Positions 34,755-44,907 are shown, numbered from the stretch's first letter. The stretch: 64,000 bases of DNA from Bacteroidota bacterium (GCA_021323535.1 JAJONO010000016.1:1-64000), one strand, 5' to 3'. The notes: generated from the letters alone by a model not told the origin. Translations and numbers: made by a program.

Positions 34755-35204
34755 ATGGAAACAACAAAAACAACAACACAGGAAAACCAATCGTTTTCTT
34801 TCAGCAGCAACGAAACAACTGTTGCTGGTGATCGCAGTGAAGCGCAGTTAAAATTAATGGACGTTTCGCGAAAAGGTATCCAGATCTCTTTTATGCCCTC
34901 AAAACGAAAAAAAACAAAGAAAGTGACGATCAACCTCGAAGGAGAATTTACTCTCATAAATGCTTCTGTTGTTTTCGAAAATATTATGCCCGTGTTTAAT
35001 GAGTTTGATGTTGTTATCATTACCCTGAAAAATATTTTTTCGATCGACCTGGCTGCTATCCAATGTTTATACAAAATTAAAATGCTGCAGGAACCAAACG
35101 GAAAAACTGTTTCAGTTGAATCCGAGCTCACCCAGGAATACAGGGAACTGGTACGCATTTCGGGTTTCCTGCCTCTATTAACTAATCCAAAATTAACCGC
35201 ATAA
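34755..35204 (+). CDS. STAS-domain protein in the chemotaxis operon
   Basis: A 149-residue cytoplasmic protein. A low-complexity N-terminus (TTKTTTQENQSFSFSSNE) leads into a region of unknown fold, then a STAS-type anti-sigma-antagonist domain from about 55. It has VTINLEGEFTLINASVVFEN, VVIITLKNIFSIDLAAIQ and VESELTQEYRELVRISGF. The Ser in FSIDLAAI is near the usual phosphorylation position but the classical DSxGL is altered to IDLAA. No anti-sigma factor or Ser kinase is next to it. Its TAA overlaps the ATG of cheY by one base, so it is part of the che operon. STAS proteins with response regulators are used in several bacterial behaviours, but its role here is unproven. Confidence 0.75.
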   Translation: METTKTTTQENQSFSFSSNETTVAGDRSEAQLKLMDVSRKGIQISFMPSKRKKTKKVTINLEGEFTLINASVVFENIMPVFNEFDVVIITLKNIFSIDLAAIQCLYKIKMLQEPNGKTVSVESELTQEYRELVRISGFLPLLTNPKLTA

Positions 35205-35572
35205 TGAACCGAACCATTTTAGTGATCGATGACTCTGAAAGTATCAGAGAAGTTATCACCGTTGGACTACAGTCTTCCGGATACAATGTAATTAAAGGAA
35301 TTAACGGGGCCGACGGTCTCGAACAGCTCAGGCAGAGTCAGGGAATTGATCTTGTGATCACTGATCTTAATATGCCAGTGATGGATGGTATTTCATTTGT
35401 GAAAGAAGTTAGAAAGGATGCCAATTACAGATTCCTTCCCATTATCGTATTAACTACAGAATCGCAGGAAACAAAAAAACAGGAGGCCCGCGAAGCCGGA
35501 GCAACTGCCTGGATAATTAAACCCTTCTCAAAAGAAAAACTCGTTAACGTAATTAAAAAAATTGTTCGATAA
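35204..35572 (+). CDS. cheY: CheY-type single-domain response regulator (first copy)
   Basis: A 122-residue receiver with no output domain. It has TILVIDDSESIRE, phosphoacceptor Asp54 in ITDLNMPVMDG, the Thr of VLTTES and the Lys of IKPFSKE. Being directly upstream of cheA with no gap (TAAATG), it is the natural phosphate acceptor of CheA. The start overlaps the STAS stop by one base. The motor or effector it contacts is unknown because no flagellar genes are visible. Confidence 0.92.
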   Translation: MNRTILVIDDSESIREVITVGLQSSGYNVIKGINGADGLEQLRQSQGIDLVITDLNMPVMDGISFVKEVRKDANYRFLPIIVLTTESQETKKQEAREAGATAWIIKPFSKEKLVNVIKKIVR

Positions 35573-37654
35573 ATGGACGCAATGAAACTGACCTATATCG
35601 AAGAAGCAAACGAACTGCTCGCCAACCTTGAAATTTCATTGCTGGCGCTCGAAAATAATTCTTCCGATAAAACATGCATAGAAGAGATTTTCCGCGTGAT
35701 GCATACCTTAAAAGGTAATAGCAGTATGTTTGGACTACCTGTTATTACCGACTTCGTTCATGATCTTGAAACGATTTATGACAAAGTAAGGAGCGGAGAA
35801 ATGGAACTGAATAAAGAACTTATCGACTGTAGTTTTTTATGTCTCGATCATATTAAAGTAATTATTTATGACGCTGATCTTGAAAACGTCGTTAATAAAG
35901 AAAATCATTTCGAACTATTGAAAAAGATCGGTGGTTTCATTGAGGAAGCCGGATCAATTTCAGTTAACGAAAAAAAAGAATCTCAAGCTGTAAGAACAGT
36001 TTATGTTTTATTTGAACCCTCGGCAAAAATTTTCGACAATGGTACAAATCCTTTGTTCCTGGTATCTGAACTGGCATCAATGGGAAACTCAAAGGTGGTT
36101 CCTCATTTTAAATTAAGTGAAAACCAAGCCCATGATGAGTGTTTCACCTATTGGGAAATTTTTATTGAAACCGATCGCTCTGAGAATGAGATTCGCGATG
36201 TGTTCGTATTCGTAGAGGATAACGCGGAGATCTTTATTAAAGAATTGCCTTTTAAAAATGTACTAAAGAATAAGCATTTCAATGATCTTGTGTCGAAGAA
36301 TATGTATGGAGATGTTGGAACAAATATGGAAGAACTGGTTCACTTATTATCAGATCAGCAAAACAACGAACCGGTTGCTGATGCGAAAAAAGAAGTTGTA
36401 ATTGAAACTGATGTTTCAGAGGCCGGCGCCATTCACAGTAATAAAAAAGTATCTAAAGAAGTAAAAGAAAAAGGTGCTACAAGTATCAGGGTTTCTTCCG
36501 ATAAACTCGATGAACTGATGAACCTTGTGAGTGAGCTTGTTACTACACAGGCCGGACTTACCTTATTTACTGCAAAAAATAAAACTCCTGAACTGGAAAC
36601 TATTTCTGAGAATGTAGAAAAATTAACAAGAAGGTTACGCGATACCGCTTTTGGAATGACGCTCGTTCCAATCAACAATATGTTTGGAAGGTTCCAGAGA
36701 ATGGTACGCGATATCTCTTCAAGCCTGGGAAAGGAAGTTGAGTTCGTGACGGAAGGAGGAGAGACGGAACTCGATAAAACCATTATTGAAACTCTTACCG
36801 ATCCATTGATGCATATTCTGCGAAACAGTCTTGATCATGGTATTGAAAAGGCAGCCGACCGTGTTACAAAAGGAAAATCACCTGGCGGAAAACTGATCTT
36901 AAAATCGTTTTACTCCGGAGTGTTTGTTTACATTCAGATCATCGACGATGGAAAAGGAATTAATGTAGAAACCATTCGGGATAAGGCCATCAGTAAAGGA
37001 ATCATTAAATCCACTGATAATTTAAGCGACAAAGAAATTCTTGATCTTATTTTTTACGCGGGATTTTCTACAGCGGAAAAGATCACCGATGTTTCTGGTC
37101 GTGGTGTGGGAATGGACGTTGTAAAAAGAAACATCGCCGACTTACGGGGAAACATCCTGGTGGAATCGGAAGTAAACGTTGGTACAACACTTACCATTAA
37201 GCTGCCACTTACATTGTCTATCATTGACGGATTGCTTGTAACAGTTGACAAAGTGAACTACATTATCCCGCTTTCTGTTATTACAAAATGTTACAGTGTG
37301 AAGAATGAAGACATGGCCAACAATTTCAACAGGCTTCTTACGCTGGATGGGGAACAGGTTCCTTACATTAACCTTCGCGAAGAGTTCGGATATACTGTTC
37401 AGGGATCGGGTGAGACACTCCTGATCGCCGTGAATAATGGCGACAGGGTAGTAGGTATTACAGTGGACATGATCATTGGAGAATACCAGGCTGTTATCAA
37501 GCCATTGGGAAGACATCACAAAAAACAAGACTTCGTTTCTGGCGCTTCCATTCTTGGAGATGGAACTATAGCGCTTGTGCTCGATACAAATAAAGTAATT
37601 GATTTATATACCAATAACATAAAAAGAGAAGAAAAAACATGGCAGTTAAATTAA
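35573..37654 (+). CDS. cheA: chemotaxis histidine kinase CheA
   Basis: A 693-residue CheA. The Hpt (P1) domain has His44 in RVMHTLKGNSSMFG. Residues about 140-240 form an alpha/beta middle domain (GTNPLFLVSELASMGNSKV). A dimerisation P3 region runs from 301 to 365 (SIRVSSDKLDELMNLVSELV). The ATPase P4 has HILRNSLDHGIE, IDDGKGI and SGRGVGMDVVK. The CheW-like P5 domain ends the protein (548-680). There is no receiver domain. All catalytic motifs are intact. The coding end overlaps the start of cheW by 16 nt. CheA should form signalling arrays with the two MCPs downstream and phosphorylate the CheY and CheB proteins of the island. Confidence 0.96.
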   Translation: MDAMKLTYIEEANELLANLEISLLALENNSSDKTCIEEIFRVMHTLKGNSSMFGLPVITDFVHDLETIYDKVRSGEMELNKELIDCSFLCLDHIKVIIYDADLENVVNKENHFELLKKIGGFIEEAGSISVNEKKESQAVRTVYVLFEPSAKIFDNGTNPLFLVSELASMGNSKVVPHFKLSENQAHDECFTYWEIFIETDRSENEIRDVFVFVEDNAEIFIKELPFKNVLKNKHFNDLVSKNMYGDVGTNMEELVHLLSDQQNNEPVADAKKEVVIETDVSEAGAIHSNKKVSKEVKEKGATSIRVSSDKLDELMNLVSELVTTQAGLTLFTAKNKTPELETISENVEKLTRRLRDTAFGMTLVPINNMFGRFQRMVRDISSSLGKEVEFVTEGGETELDKTIIETLTDPLMHILRNSLDHGIEKAADRVTKGKSPGGKLILKSFYSGVFVYIQIIDDGKGINVETIRDKAISKGIIKSTDNLSDKEILDLIFYAGFSTAEKITDVSGRGVGMDVVKRNIADLRGNILVESEVNVGTTLTIKLPLTLSIIDGLLVTVDKVNYIIPLSVITKCYSVKNEDMANNFNRLLTLDGEQVPYINLREEFGYTVQGSGETLLIAVNNGDRVVGITVDMIIGEYQAVIKPLGRHHKKQDFVSGASILGDGTIALVLDTNKVIDLYTNNIKREEKTWQLN

Positions 37655-38163
37655 CCAAGGAAGAGAAAACGGGAGTAACCACGTCTTTTCTCTCATTTAA
37701 ATTAGCGGAAGAACATTTTGCTATTGAAGTAAAAAAAATCATGGAGATCCTGGAAGTGCCAAGGATAACCAAGGTTCCACAAACACCTGATTTTTTAAAA
37801 GGTGTTGTTAACTTACGAGGAGGGGTTCTTCCTGTAATTGATACAAGAACAAAATTCGGAATGCCACAGGTAGATTTCACTGTGAATACATGTATCCTTG
37901 TGTTAAGCATCGATATTAATGATGAAACGATCACTGTAGGTGCATTGGTAGATTCTGTTTCTGAAGTTTTTGAAATGGAAGAAAAACATATTCAGCCTTC
38001 CCCAACCATTGGTGCAAGATACCGTTCTGAATTCATCAAGGGAATGATCAACGAGAAAGATCAATTCATGATGTTACTCGATATTGATAAAGTATTTTCT
38101 GCTGCGGACATTGAAACGATCCTCGAAACACACAATGAAATTGAAGAGGCTGTCGCGGAATAA
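37639..38163 (+). CDS. cheW: chemotaxis adaptor CheW
   Basis: A 174-residue CheW: FLSFKLAEEHFAIEVKKIME, then VPQTPDFLKGVVNLRGGVLP and VIDTRTKFG, followed by VLVDSVSEVFEM-like and FIKGMINEKDQFMMLLDI segments. The conserved Arg in NLRGGVLPVID is present. It links MCPs to CheA in the array. Its start lies 16 nt inside cheA, indicating coupled translation. It is the last gene of the first che block; a 124-nt gap with a promoter-like element separates it from the first MCP. Confidence 0.96.
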   Translation: MAVKLTKEEKTGVTTSFLSFKLAEEHFAIEVKKIMEILEVPRITKVPQTPDFLKGVVNLRGGVLPVIDTRTKFGMPQVDFTVNTCILVLSIDINDETITVGALVDSVSEVFEMEEKHIQPSPTIGARYRSEFIKGMINEKDQFMMLLDIDKVFSAADIETILETHNEIEEAVAE

Positions 38164-38226
38164 TTAAATGTTCATCTTAAACCATTACGCAATTTAAATA
38201 AAACCCTGAAAAGAAAGCGAAGGCAT

Positions 38227-38244
38227 CAAAGATACTTTTGCGGA
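38227..38244 (+). promoter_or_regulatory. promoter-like element CAAAGATACTTTTGCGGA before the first MCP gene
   Basis: Contains TACTTTTGC, which fits the Bacteroidota -7 consensus TAnnTTTG. It matches the element at 45217-45234 upstream of cheR in 16 of 18 bases. It lies 43 nt before the MCP start codon. No TTG is evident at -33, so either the spacing is unusual or another factor binds. Confidence 0.55.
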
Positions 38245-38287
38245 GAAAATAATCAAAAACGCTGTGCAGCGTTATCAAAACTAAATT

Positions 38288-40195
38288 ATGAAAAAGAGAG
38301 AAATTACTATTAAGGCGAAACTCATTGCATACGCAGTTTCAATCGTACTTATCATGTGCCTGTTAGGAATATTGTTCAATCGTACGATCGATAATATTTC
38401 GTTGAATCAATCGATTAATAACGAGTTTAAAACAGTTTGGATCAAAACGCTTGAATTAAGAAAATCTGAAAAGGATTTCATGCTGAGAGAAAGCACCAAT
38501 ATGGATTTTTTCGAAACGGGAAGAAGTAAATATGCAGAGCAGATAGATTCAACAGTTAGCGAAGCAAAATCCTTATTGAAAGAACTTAACGAAACAAGTG
38601 TCGTGAAGGAGAACAATATTGAAATTGCGAATGTTTCTGAGCTTTTTAATCAGTACCATTTAAGTTTCAGGAAGCTGGTGGAGGCGAAAAAGAGAAGAGG
38701 AGAACTGGATTTCGGAATGATTGGTGAAATGAGAAAAGCTATACGTACACTTGAGGATGATGCCAACGGGCATGCGAAATTAATGCTCCAGATATTGACC
38801 CTTCGTCGTTACGAAAAGGATTACCTCCTTCGTAAGGAAATGGATTACGTTGATTCTCATACCAAGCTTATTGATGAGATGATGAATAACAGAGCGGTTT
38901 CAAAAACTGTAAAAGAAAAATTGGTAGTCTACAAAAATGCTTTCAATGCGATTGTTAAGATCGACGCAGAGATAGGTGTGAATGAGAAAGTGGGATTAGA
39001 GGGTGAATTGCGTGCTGCTGTTCATAAGGTTGAACCTGCAATTGATGAAATCAATAAGGCGTTAACGGAAGCTCTTGAAGCTGATAATCGCAATAGTCTT
39101 ATCACACTTTTAATCATCATCGTAATTGGAATCATTATTACCATTGCAATTTCAACGTACCTGATCCGCTCTATTTCAAGATCATTAAAATACGCGGTTG
39201 ACTCAGTAGGACGGATTGCTTCAGGCGACCTTAACCAGGAAATCAAAATTGAAAGCAGGGATGAGATAGGTCACTTGTTAGAGCATATGAATTTAATGAC
39301 TCATAAGCTAAAAGAGATCATTTCTTCTATCCGTCTTTCATCGGTAAATATTGCCAATGCCAGCTCGCAAATGAATTCATCTGCGCAGCAAATGTCGCAG
39401 GGGGCTACAGAACAGGCAAGTTCAGTAGAAGAAATTTCTTCTTCTATGGAAGAAATGGCGGCCAATATCCAGCAAAACACAAGCAACGCCAAACAAACTG
39501 AAAAGATCGCGCAGAATGCTTCTCATGAAATTATAGAAAGTAATTCAGCGGTATTGAAAACTGTTTCGTCAATGAAAACTATTGCTAACAAAATTTCGAT
39601 CATTGAAGAAATTTCACGCCAAACGAATTTACTCGCCCTCAATGCTGCTGTTGAAGCTGCACGTGCCGGGGAACATGGAAAAGGATTTGCAGTAGTTGCC
39701 GCTGAAGTAAGAAAATTAGCAGAGAGAAGTCAGCATGCTGCTGTTGAGATCAATGAAGTATCGTCTCAAAGTGTGGATGTTGCTCAGAAATCAGGTGACT
39801 TATTAAACAGCATTGTTCCAAACATTCAGAAAACCTCTGACCTTATCCAGGAGATCGCTGCTGCAAGTGTTGAACAGAACAGCGGTGCTAACCAGGTAAA
39901 TGTTGCGATCCAGCAACTAAACCAGGTGGTGCAGGAAAATGCTGCTACAGCCGAAGAAATGGCTGCAGGAGCTGAAGAATTAAACGCTCAGGCGGAAAGC
40001 TTAAGAGAAATTATTTCCTTCTTCAAAACCGGTGATGAGAAAAAAGAGCAAGTGGCGAAGAAAGATTTTAAAATCAAGCCAGCTGCAACTTTTGTAAACA
40101 AGGTGCAACCAGTTAAAACAAATAGTGTTGCAAATGGAAAGCACAATAAAACAATAGATCTTAACTCTGATGCCTTAGAGTACGAAAAATACTAA
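38288..40195 (+). CDS. methyl-accepting chemotaxis protein with helical bimodular (HBM) sensor
   Basis: A 635-residue transmembrane receptor. TM1 is at about 11-30 and TM2 at 270-292. The sensor between them is all-helical with two related motifs, [10 protein letters not shown] (58-67) and [10 protein letters not shown] (173-182), the hallmark of the HBM ligand domain that in known cases binds organic acids. HAMP is at 292-346. The signalling hairpin has [20 protein letters not shown] followed by [20 protein letters not shown]. The C-terminus is extended by about 60 residues and ends EYEKY, fitting the x-[HFYW]-x-x-[HFYW] pentapeptide that tethers CheR and CheB in some receptors. The ligand cannot be read from the sequence. 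Confidence 0.93.
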   Translation: MKKREITIKAKLIAYAVSIVLIMCLLGILFNRTIDNISLNQSINNEFKTVWIKTLELRKSEKDFMLRESTNMDFFETGRSKYAEQIDSTVSEAKSLLKELNETSVVKENNIEIANVSELFNQYHLSFRKLVEAKKRRGELDFGMIGEMRKAIRTLEDDANGHAKLMLQILTLRRYEKDYLLRKEMDYVDSHTKLIDEMMNNRAVSKTVKEKLVVYKNAFNAIVKIDAEIGVNEKVGLEGELRAAVHKVEPAIDEINKALTEALEADNRNSLITLLIIIVIGIIITIAISTYLIRSISRSLKYAVDSVGRIASGDLNQEIKIESRDEIGHLLEHMNLMTHKLKEIISSIRLSSVNIANASSQMNSSAQQMSQGATEQASSVEEISSSMEEMAANIQQNTSNAKQTEKIAQNASHEIIESNSAVLKTVSSMKTIANKISIIEEISRQTNLLALNAAVEAARAGEHGKGFAVVAAEVRKLAERSQHAAVEINEVSSQSVDVAQKSGDLLNSIVPNIQKTSDLIQEIAAASVEQNSGANQVNVAIQQLNQVVQENAATAEEMAAGAEELNAQAESLREIISFFKTGDEKKEQVAKKDFKIKPAATFVNKVQPVKTNSVANGKHNKTIDLNSDALEYEKY

Positions 40196-40216
40196 TCTCT
40201 CTAATTTAAATATAAG

Positions 40217-41506
40217 ATGAAAAAGTTTTCTATAATCCCCATAATACTTTTACTCTGCGGGCAACAGGTTTCAGCTCAGGAGGCAAATACCACAGGCGAC
40301 AGCATTCTTAAAAAGATTGAAATGCTGAACAAAGAAGTTAGTTCCCTTAAATCAAAATCAAAGGTACAGCCTTATTTTAGTAGCAAATCCGGACTGGGAT
40401 TTGCTACACCAGATAGTTCTTATTCGATGAACATCCGTTTCAGGATGCAGAACAGGGCCATGATGAGCACAGTTTCCGACGAAGAGTTTGAACCTGCCAG
40501 CTGGGAAGCCCGAGTAAGAAGATGCCGTTTAAGTTTTACAGGGCACGTGGCGAATCCTAAGATCAGTTACTATCTCCAGTTGTCATTCTCACGCGGCGAT
40601 ATGGACTGGAGTGATGCAGATGCATCTAAGCTGAATACAAGTCCTAATGTAGTACGTGATGCCATGATGTATTACAAAGCCACAAAAAATCTTCAGCTTG
40701 GAATTGGTCAGACAAAATTGCCTGGCAACCGTCAGCGTTCGGTCTCTTCCGGGGCACTGCAGTTTTACGACCGTTCAATTGTGAATGGAACTTTTACTAC
40801 CGATCGCGACTTCGGAATATTTGTCAATCATAATGCGCATTTAGGAAAAGAGTTCATTGTGCGTACAAAATTAGCAGCGAGCAGTGGTGAAGGAAGAAAT
40901 TCTGTTTCGAGTAATCCTGGTCTTGCTTACACGGGAAGAATTGAGATTTTACCAATGGGAGCTTTTACTGATAACGGTGATTATTTTGAAGGTGACGTGG
41001 CGCGTGAATCAAAACCAAAATTGTCGATCGCCGGAGCATATCATTTCAATGACCTTGCAGTAAGGTCGGGGGGACAATTAGGAAAAGATCTTCTCGCTAC
41101 AAAAAGCTTTAACGTTTACATAACGGACATCGTGTTCAAGTATAAAGGACTTGCCATTAGCAGCGAATATATAAGGAGAGATACAGATGGCTCACCGGTT
41201 TTTCCCGGAACAGATGGAAAAAGCAAAAGTATTTTAACAGGAGACGGTGTAAATACACAATTAAGTTACTGTACTAAAAAAATGTGGGAAGTGGCTTTAC
41301 GTCATTCGTTGATCACTCCTCACAAGGATGTAAAATCACTGTACAAAGAGCAGGAACAATATGGCCTCGGAGTTTCAAAGTACATCAACAAGCACAAAGT
41401 AAAAGTACAGGGTAACATATTCTATAACCGCGAAAGAGATATGAAGTTAAACACAGATCACAATAAACATTTCTTCGCCGTGTTCCAGATCGAATTAGGA
41501 ATTTAA
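40217..41506 (+). CDS. OprP/OprO-like outer-membrane porin
   Basis: A 429-residue porin. It has a signal peptide (MKKFSIIPIILLLCGQQVSAQ), a short coiled-coil segment (DSILKKIEMLNKEVSSLK) typical of phosphate-selective-porin relatives, then a 16- to 18-stranded barrel. Family-like strands include MNIRFRMQNRAM, RVRRCRLSFTGHVANPKISY and LQLGIGQTKLPGNRQR. It ends FQIELGI. Substrate choice is not determined; the Arg-rich early strands would suit anions. It lies 21 nt after the first MCP and before the second, an unusual place for a porin, and may supply ligand to the periplasmic sensors of these receptors. Confidence 0.82.
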   Translation: MKKFSIIPIILLLCGQQVSAQEANTTGDSILKKIEMLNKEVSSLKSKSKVQPYFSSKSGLGFATPDSSYSMNIRFRMQNRAMMSTVSDEEFEPASWEARVRRCRLSFTGHVANPKISYYLQLSFSRGDMDWSDADASKLNTSPNVVRDAMMYYKATKNLQLGIGQTKLPGNRQRSVSSGALQFYDRSIVNGTFTTDRDFGIFVNHNAHLGKEFIVRTKLAASSGEGRNSVSSNPGLAYTGRIEILPMGAFTDNGDYFEGDVARESKPKLSIAGAYHFNDLAVRSGGQLGKDLLATKSFNVYITDIVFKYKGLAISSEYIRRDTDGSPVFPGTDGKSKSILTGDGVNTQLSYCTKKMWEVALRHSLITPHKDVKSLYKEQEQYGLGVSKYINKHKVKVQGNIFYNRERDMKLNTDHNKHFFAVFQIELGI

Positions 41507-41569
41507 CCCCGGGAGGTCAACACACTTCTCAGTGTAAGGTCTGCCGGAAGAAACAAGGGATTTAAAAAA

Positions 41570-43105
41570 ATGAAAAAAGGAATAAAGTTAAATCTGGCTT
41601 CAAGAATAGCCATAGGCTACGTGATCATCATTGTGTTCGCGGTCATTAATGCTATCATTGGGGTAACGCTGGTGGCCAAGGTCCGCTCCATTGACAGGGA
41701 TGTTACTGAAGTTTATCAGACATCATCAGCAAACATTAAGGAATGTAGAAATTTACTTGAATCAGTAAATAAACTGAGTAACTCATGGATTTTTCAATCT
41801 AATGCGGATGATAAAAAGACCCTTACGAAAATATGTACAGTGATTTTTCCGGAAATGATTGGAAAAACGGCAGCGACAGTAGCTAATATTGAGGAATTAA
41901 AAGACGCTGGTAAAGTTTCTGTTTCAATGGGAAAGATGCGTCAGATGCTGACGGAATGTACAAAGCTAATGGCTATCCTTAAAACAGATGATGATTACAG
42001 CAATGATCAAAAAGTAGACAACGCTCTTTCGATCTATAAAAATGACATCGAAGCTCAAAGCAAAAACATAGACAAGGAATTAGCTATCATATTCGAAAAT
42101 GTATCGGCACAGATGACAATTGCATTACAAGATAAAGAAAATGCCTTCAGTACACTTCAATACAGCCTTATTCTTCTCGCAGTATTCCTGGTTATCATCG
42201 GATTTGTTTCTTCATATTACACAACCAGGAAACTAACATCCCTGATTGGTGGCGAACCTGAAGTAGTACTTGCCATGGCTGAGAAAATCTCTCAGGGAAA
42301 TCTCGTGTTTGATATTCAGGAAAGTGATCGCCAGCGTGGGGGTATTTATGGCGCTGTGATAACAATGACGGAAGAGCTGAAGAAAGTAATCGGCAATGTT
42401 GTGGGAAGTTCTCAGAATATCGCTTCTGCAAGTGACGCTATGAGTTCTTCGGCACAGCAAATGTCCAAAGGTGCAACCGATCAGGCAAGTTCGGTAGAAG
42501 AAATTTCTTCGTCGATGGAACAAATGGTCGCTAATATTCAGCAAAACACCAATAACTCAAAACAAACCGAAAAAATTGCGAAGCAATCTGCTATAGAAAT
42601 TAAGGAAGGGAACGAGTCTGTTGCAAAAACAGTAAGCTCTATGAAAACGATCGCTGGTAAAATCTCGATCATTGGTGAAATTTCAAGACAAACCAATCTC
42701 CTTGCGTTGAATGCTGCTGTTGAAGCTGCCCGCGCAGGCGAACATGGTAAAGGATTTGCTGTGGTTGCTGCTGAAGTAAGAAAACTGGCTGAAAGAAGCC
42801 AGGAAGCAGCGAAAGAAATTGATGAAGTTTCCTCGATCAGTGTGAGTATCGCGCAAAAATCCGGAGAACTGCTTCATAATGTTGTTCCTAATATTCAGAA
42901 AACATCGGAGCTCGTTCAGGAAATTACTTCTGCCAGTATAGAACAGAATTCAGGTGCCGGACAAGTGAATCGCGCTATTCAACAGCTTAACCAAGTGGTG
43001 CAGGAAAATGCTGCCACCGCAGAAGAGATGGCGGCCAGTGCACAGGAATTAAACGCCCAATCGGAATCGCTCAGAAAAGCTGTTTCTTTTTTCAGAATAG
43101 CTTAA
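41570..43105 (+). CDS. methyl-accepting chemotaxis protein with four-helix-bundle sensor
   Basis: A 511-residue receptor. TM1 is at about 14-36 and TM2 at 198-217. The periplasmic domain of about 160 residues is all helical (4HB type). A HAMP domain follows ([20 protein letters not shown]). The signalling hairpin is nearly identical to that of the first MCP ([20 protein letters not shown]). It ends at [10 protein letters not shown] with no C-terminal pentapeptide. The close similarity of the signalling halves suggests the two receptors arose by duplication and swapped sensor domains. The 63-nt gap before it shows no clear terminator, so it is probably in the same transcript. Confidence 0.93.
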   Translation: MKKGIKLNLASRIAIGYVIIIVFAVINAIIGVTLVAKVRSIDRDVTEVYQTSSANIKECRNLLESVNKLSNSWIFQSNADDKKTLTKICTVIFPEMIGKTAATVANIEELKDAGKVSVSMGKMRQMLTECTKLMAILKTDDDYSNDQKVDNALSIYKNDIEAQSKNIDKELAIIFENVSAQMTIALQDKENAFSTLQYSLILLAVFLVIIGFVSSYYTTRKLTSLIGGEPEVVLAMAEKISQGNLVFDIQESDRQRGGIYGAVITMTEELKKVIGNVVGSSQNIASASDAMSSSAQQMSKGATDQASSVEEISSSMEQMVANIQQNTNNSKQTEKIAKQSAIEIKEGNESVAKTVSSMKTIAGKISIIGEISRQTNLLALNAAVEAARAGEHGKGFAVVAAEVRKLAERSQEAAKEIDEVSSISVSIAQKSGELLHNVVPNIQKTSELVQEITSASIEQNSGAGQVNRAIQQLNQVVQENAATAEEMAASAQELNAQSESLRKAVSFFRIA

Positions 43106-43146
43106 CTCATAAATTATATAACTAAGACAAATCAGAACAATTAACA

Positions 43147-44352
43147 ATGAAAAAAATGAAAAAAACAGTACTGGCAGCTTGCATGCTTTTAGCCGGGACT
43201 ACAATTCTCAAATCACAGGAAACCCAGGTGAAATTCTTTGGTCAGCCCGAATTTCAGAGTCAGACAACTACAAAAAAAGGAAATTATTTCACAAACCCGG
43301 TAAACAAAGCATTGCCTCCTGTATGGTCAGATTCAACTTACGTTGATAGTACAAAGTCGGCATTCGCCCCTGGGAACTATGTTCTTTTTATTACTTCGCA
43401 GATCACGGATAAGATCAGTGTACTAAGTGAAAATACTGCTAACGTGGTAAACGGCGTTCCAACATTTGAAGTACAACGTTTATTCGCGAAATACAGCTTC
43501 AAAGATTACCTCAGTTTTAAAGTTGGGAAAATGTTCAACCCTATCGGTATATGGAATAATCAATACAACATGGGACTCGTTCTTCAACCAACTATTCAGC
43601 GTCCTTCCATTATCAGAGCTTCAAATGACGGTGGGGTTCTTCAGATTAAAAATACAGGTGTTCAGGTTGAAGGAGATAATATTACAAAGGCGCGCTTGTT
43701 CTATCGCGTATTCGTTTGTAACGGTGGCGGAACAACTATTATGAATGCCAACCTTAAAAATCAGTATGCTGTTTCGGCTGCACTGGGAGCTGAGCCTGTT
43801 GAAGGATTAAAGATTGTAGGATCTGCTCACTACGATGTTTTCTCTGCGAAACGACCAAATCTTGCTGGTATTACAAACAAAAAAGGTGGAACATCTCTTC
43901 TTTCAAATGCATCGGTTGCTTATATGAATCCTGAAAAGAATTTTGAGGTGATGGCGGAATATTATTACCAGTCAACTCAGTTCGATTCTTTAGGAGAAAA
44001 AAGCAGTTTAGGTTTGCTTACCTATGCAGGATATAAAGTAACTAATAAACTTATTCCTTACGTTCAATATGCATATTTACAAGCAGGAACAGAAAACTCA
44101 ACGGATTTTTATTATGCAGGTGCAACCAATGGTGTACAGATTAAAATTCATGATATTACTCTTGGTGTAAGATATAAATTCAGTCCGAATTTTGTTGTGA
44201 AACTCGAATATAACTACCGTCAGAATCATCAGATCTATAAAGACAATTCCTTCCAGCTGCAAAATCCATTGCTTCCTGGTTATAAAGAAGGAGATAAGAT
44301 TGGCAGTACAATTACACAAGGACCACGCATGCAATTTGCGTTCACATTTTAA
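43147..44352 (+). CDS. outer-membrane beta-barrel (porin-like) protein
   Basis: A 401-residue protein with a signal peptide (KTVLAACMLLAGTTILKSQ) and a beta-barrel pattern throughout. It has the porin-like segment FAKYSFKDYLSFKVGKMFNP, IGIWNNQYNMGLVLQPT and terminal aromatic strand RMQFAFTF. It is not closely similar to the porin at 40217-41506. I can place it only as a porin-like barrel; the substrate is unknown. It is 41 nt after the second MCP and 23 nt before the PstS-like gene, inside the receptor operon. Confidence 0.78.
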   Translation: MKKMKKTVLAACMLLAGTTILKSQETQVKFFGQPEFQSQTTTKKGNYFTNPVNKALPPVWSDSTYVDSTKSAFAPGNYVLFITSQITDKISVLSENTANVVNGVPTFEVQRLFAKYSFKDYLSFKVGKMFNPIGIWNNQYNMGLVLQPTIQRPSIIRASNDGGVLQIKNTGVQVEGDNITKARLFYRVFVCNGGGTTIMNANLKNQYAVSAALGAEPVEGLKIVGSAHYDVFSAKRPNLAGITNKKGGTSLLSNASVAYMNPEKNFEVMAEYYYQSTQFDSLGEKSSLGLLTYAGYKVTNKLIPYVQYAYLQAGTENSTDFYYAGATNGVQIKIHDITLGVRYKFSPNFVVKLEYNYRQNHQIYKDNSFQLQNPLLPGYKEGDKIGSTITQGPRMQFAFTF

Positions 44353-44375
44353 TAACACATAATTCAATTATAAAT

Positions 44376-44831
44376 ATGAAAAAGATATTTGCTCTCTTAG
44401 GTCTCACATTATTGCTGGCTTCGTTTACCAGGTATTCCGGAAGTGGTTCCGACCTTCTTATCATTGTAAATAAGGAAAATACAATTTCAAGTTTAAGCGA
44501 AAGCGAAGTGAAATTATACTGGATGAGAAAAATTAAAAAAAGATGGCCGGAGATCAATAAAAATATCCGTCCGGCTGATTATAAATCAAAAAATCCGGCG
44601 CAGTCGGCTTTCTATTCTAAAGTACTTGGGCTGACTGCCGGAGATGTTGAAACGTATTTTACGCAGAAACAATACGACAGTGCTGAAAAGCCACAGGATA
44701 AATTCTCCAGCGAAAGCGATCTTATCAATTTTGTTGCCAATGAAATTGGCGCTATTGGTTTTGTAAACGCAGGTAGTTTATCTGAAAGCGACAGGTCAAA
44801 GGTAAAAGTAGTTTGTACAATTAAAAATTAA
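44376..44831 (+). CDS. small PstS-like periplasmic substrate-binding protein
   Basis: A 151-residue secreted protein, about half the length of classical PstS. The signal peptide is MKKIFALLGLTLLLASFT. The body has LLIIVNKENTISSLSESEVK, FYSKVLGLTAGDV and LINFVANEIGAIGFVNAG, matching the PBP-like domain family related to phosphate-binding proteins. No PstABC permease genes are present. Next to MCPs and anion-type porins, it may deliver a bound ligand to a receptor, or bind ligand alone. It is the last gene of the block and a strong terminator follows. Confidence 0.82.
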   Translation: MKKIFALLGLTLLLASFTRYSGSGSDLLIIVNKENTISSLSESEVKLYWMRKIKKRWPEINKNIRPADYKSKNPAQSAFYSKVLGLTAGDVETYFTQKQYDSAEKPQDKFSSESDLINFVANEIGAIGFVNAGSLSESDRSKVKVVCTIKN

Positions 44832-44907
44832 TACCTCTTACTAATCTGTCGTACAATATTAGGAACCGAATGGGTTAAATTATGGAGTAATTTATGGTTC
44901 CTGATAG

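Noticed and set aside
44376-44831. Truncated PstS pseudogene
   Set aside because: It has its own signal peptide, clean ends and a terminator, and fits a short PBP-like family, so it is treated as a real gene.
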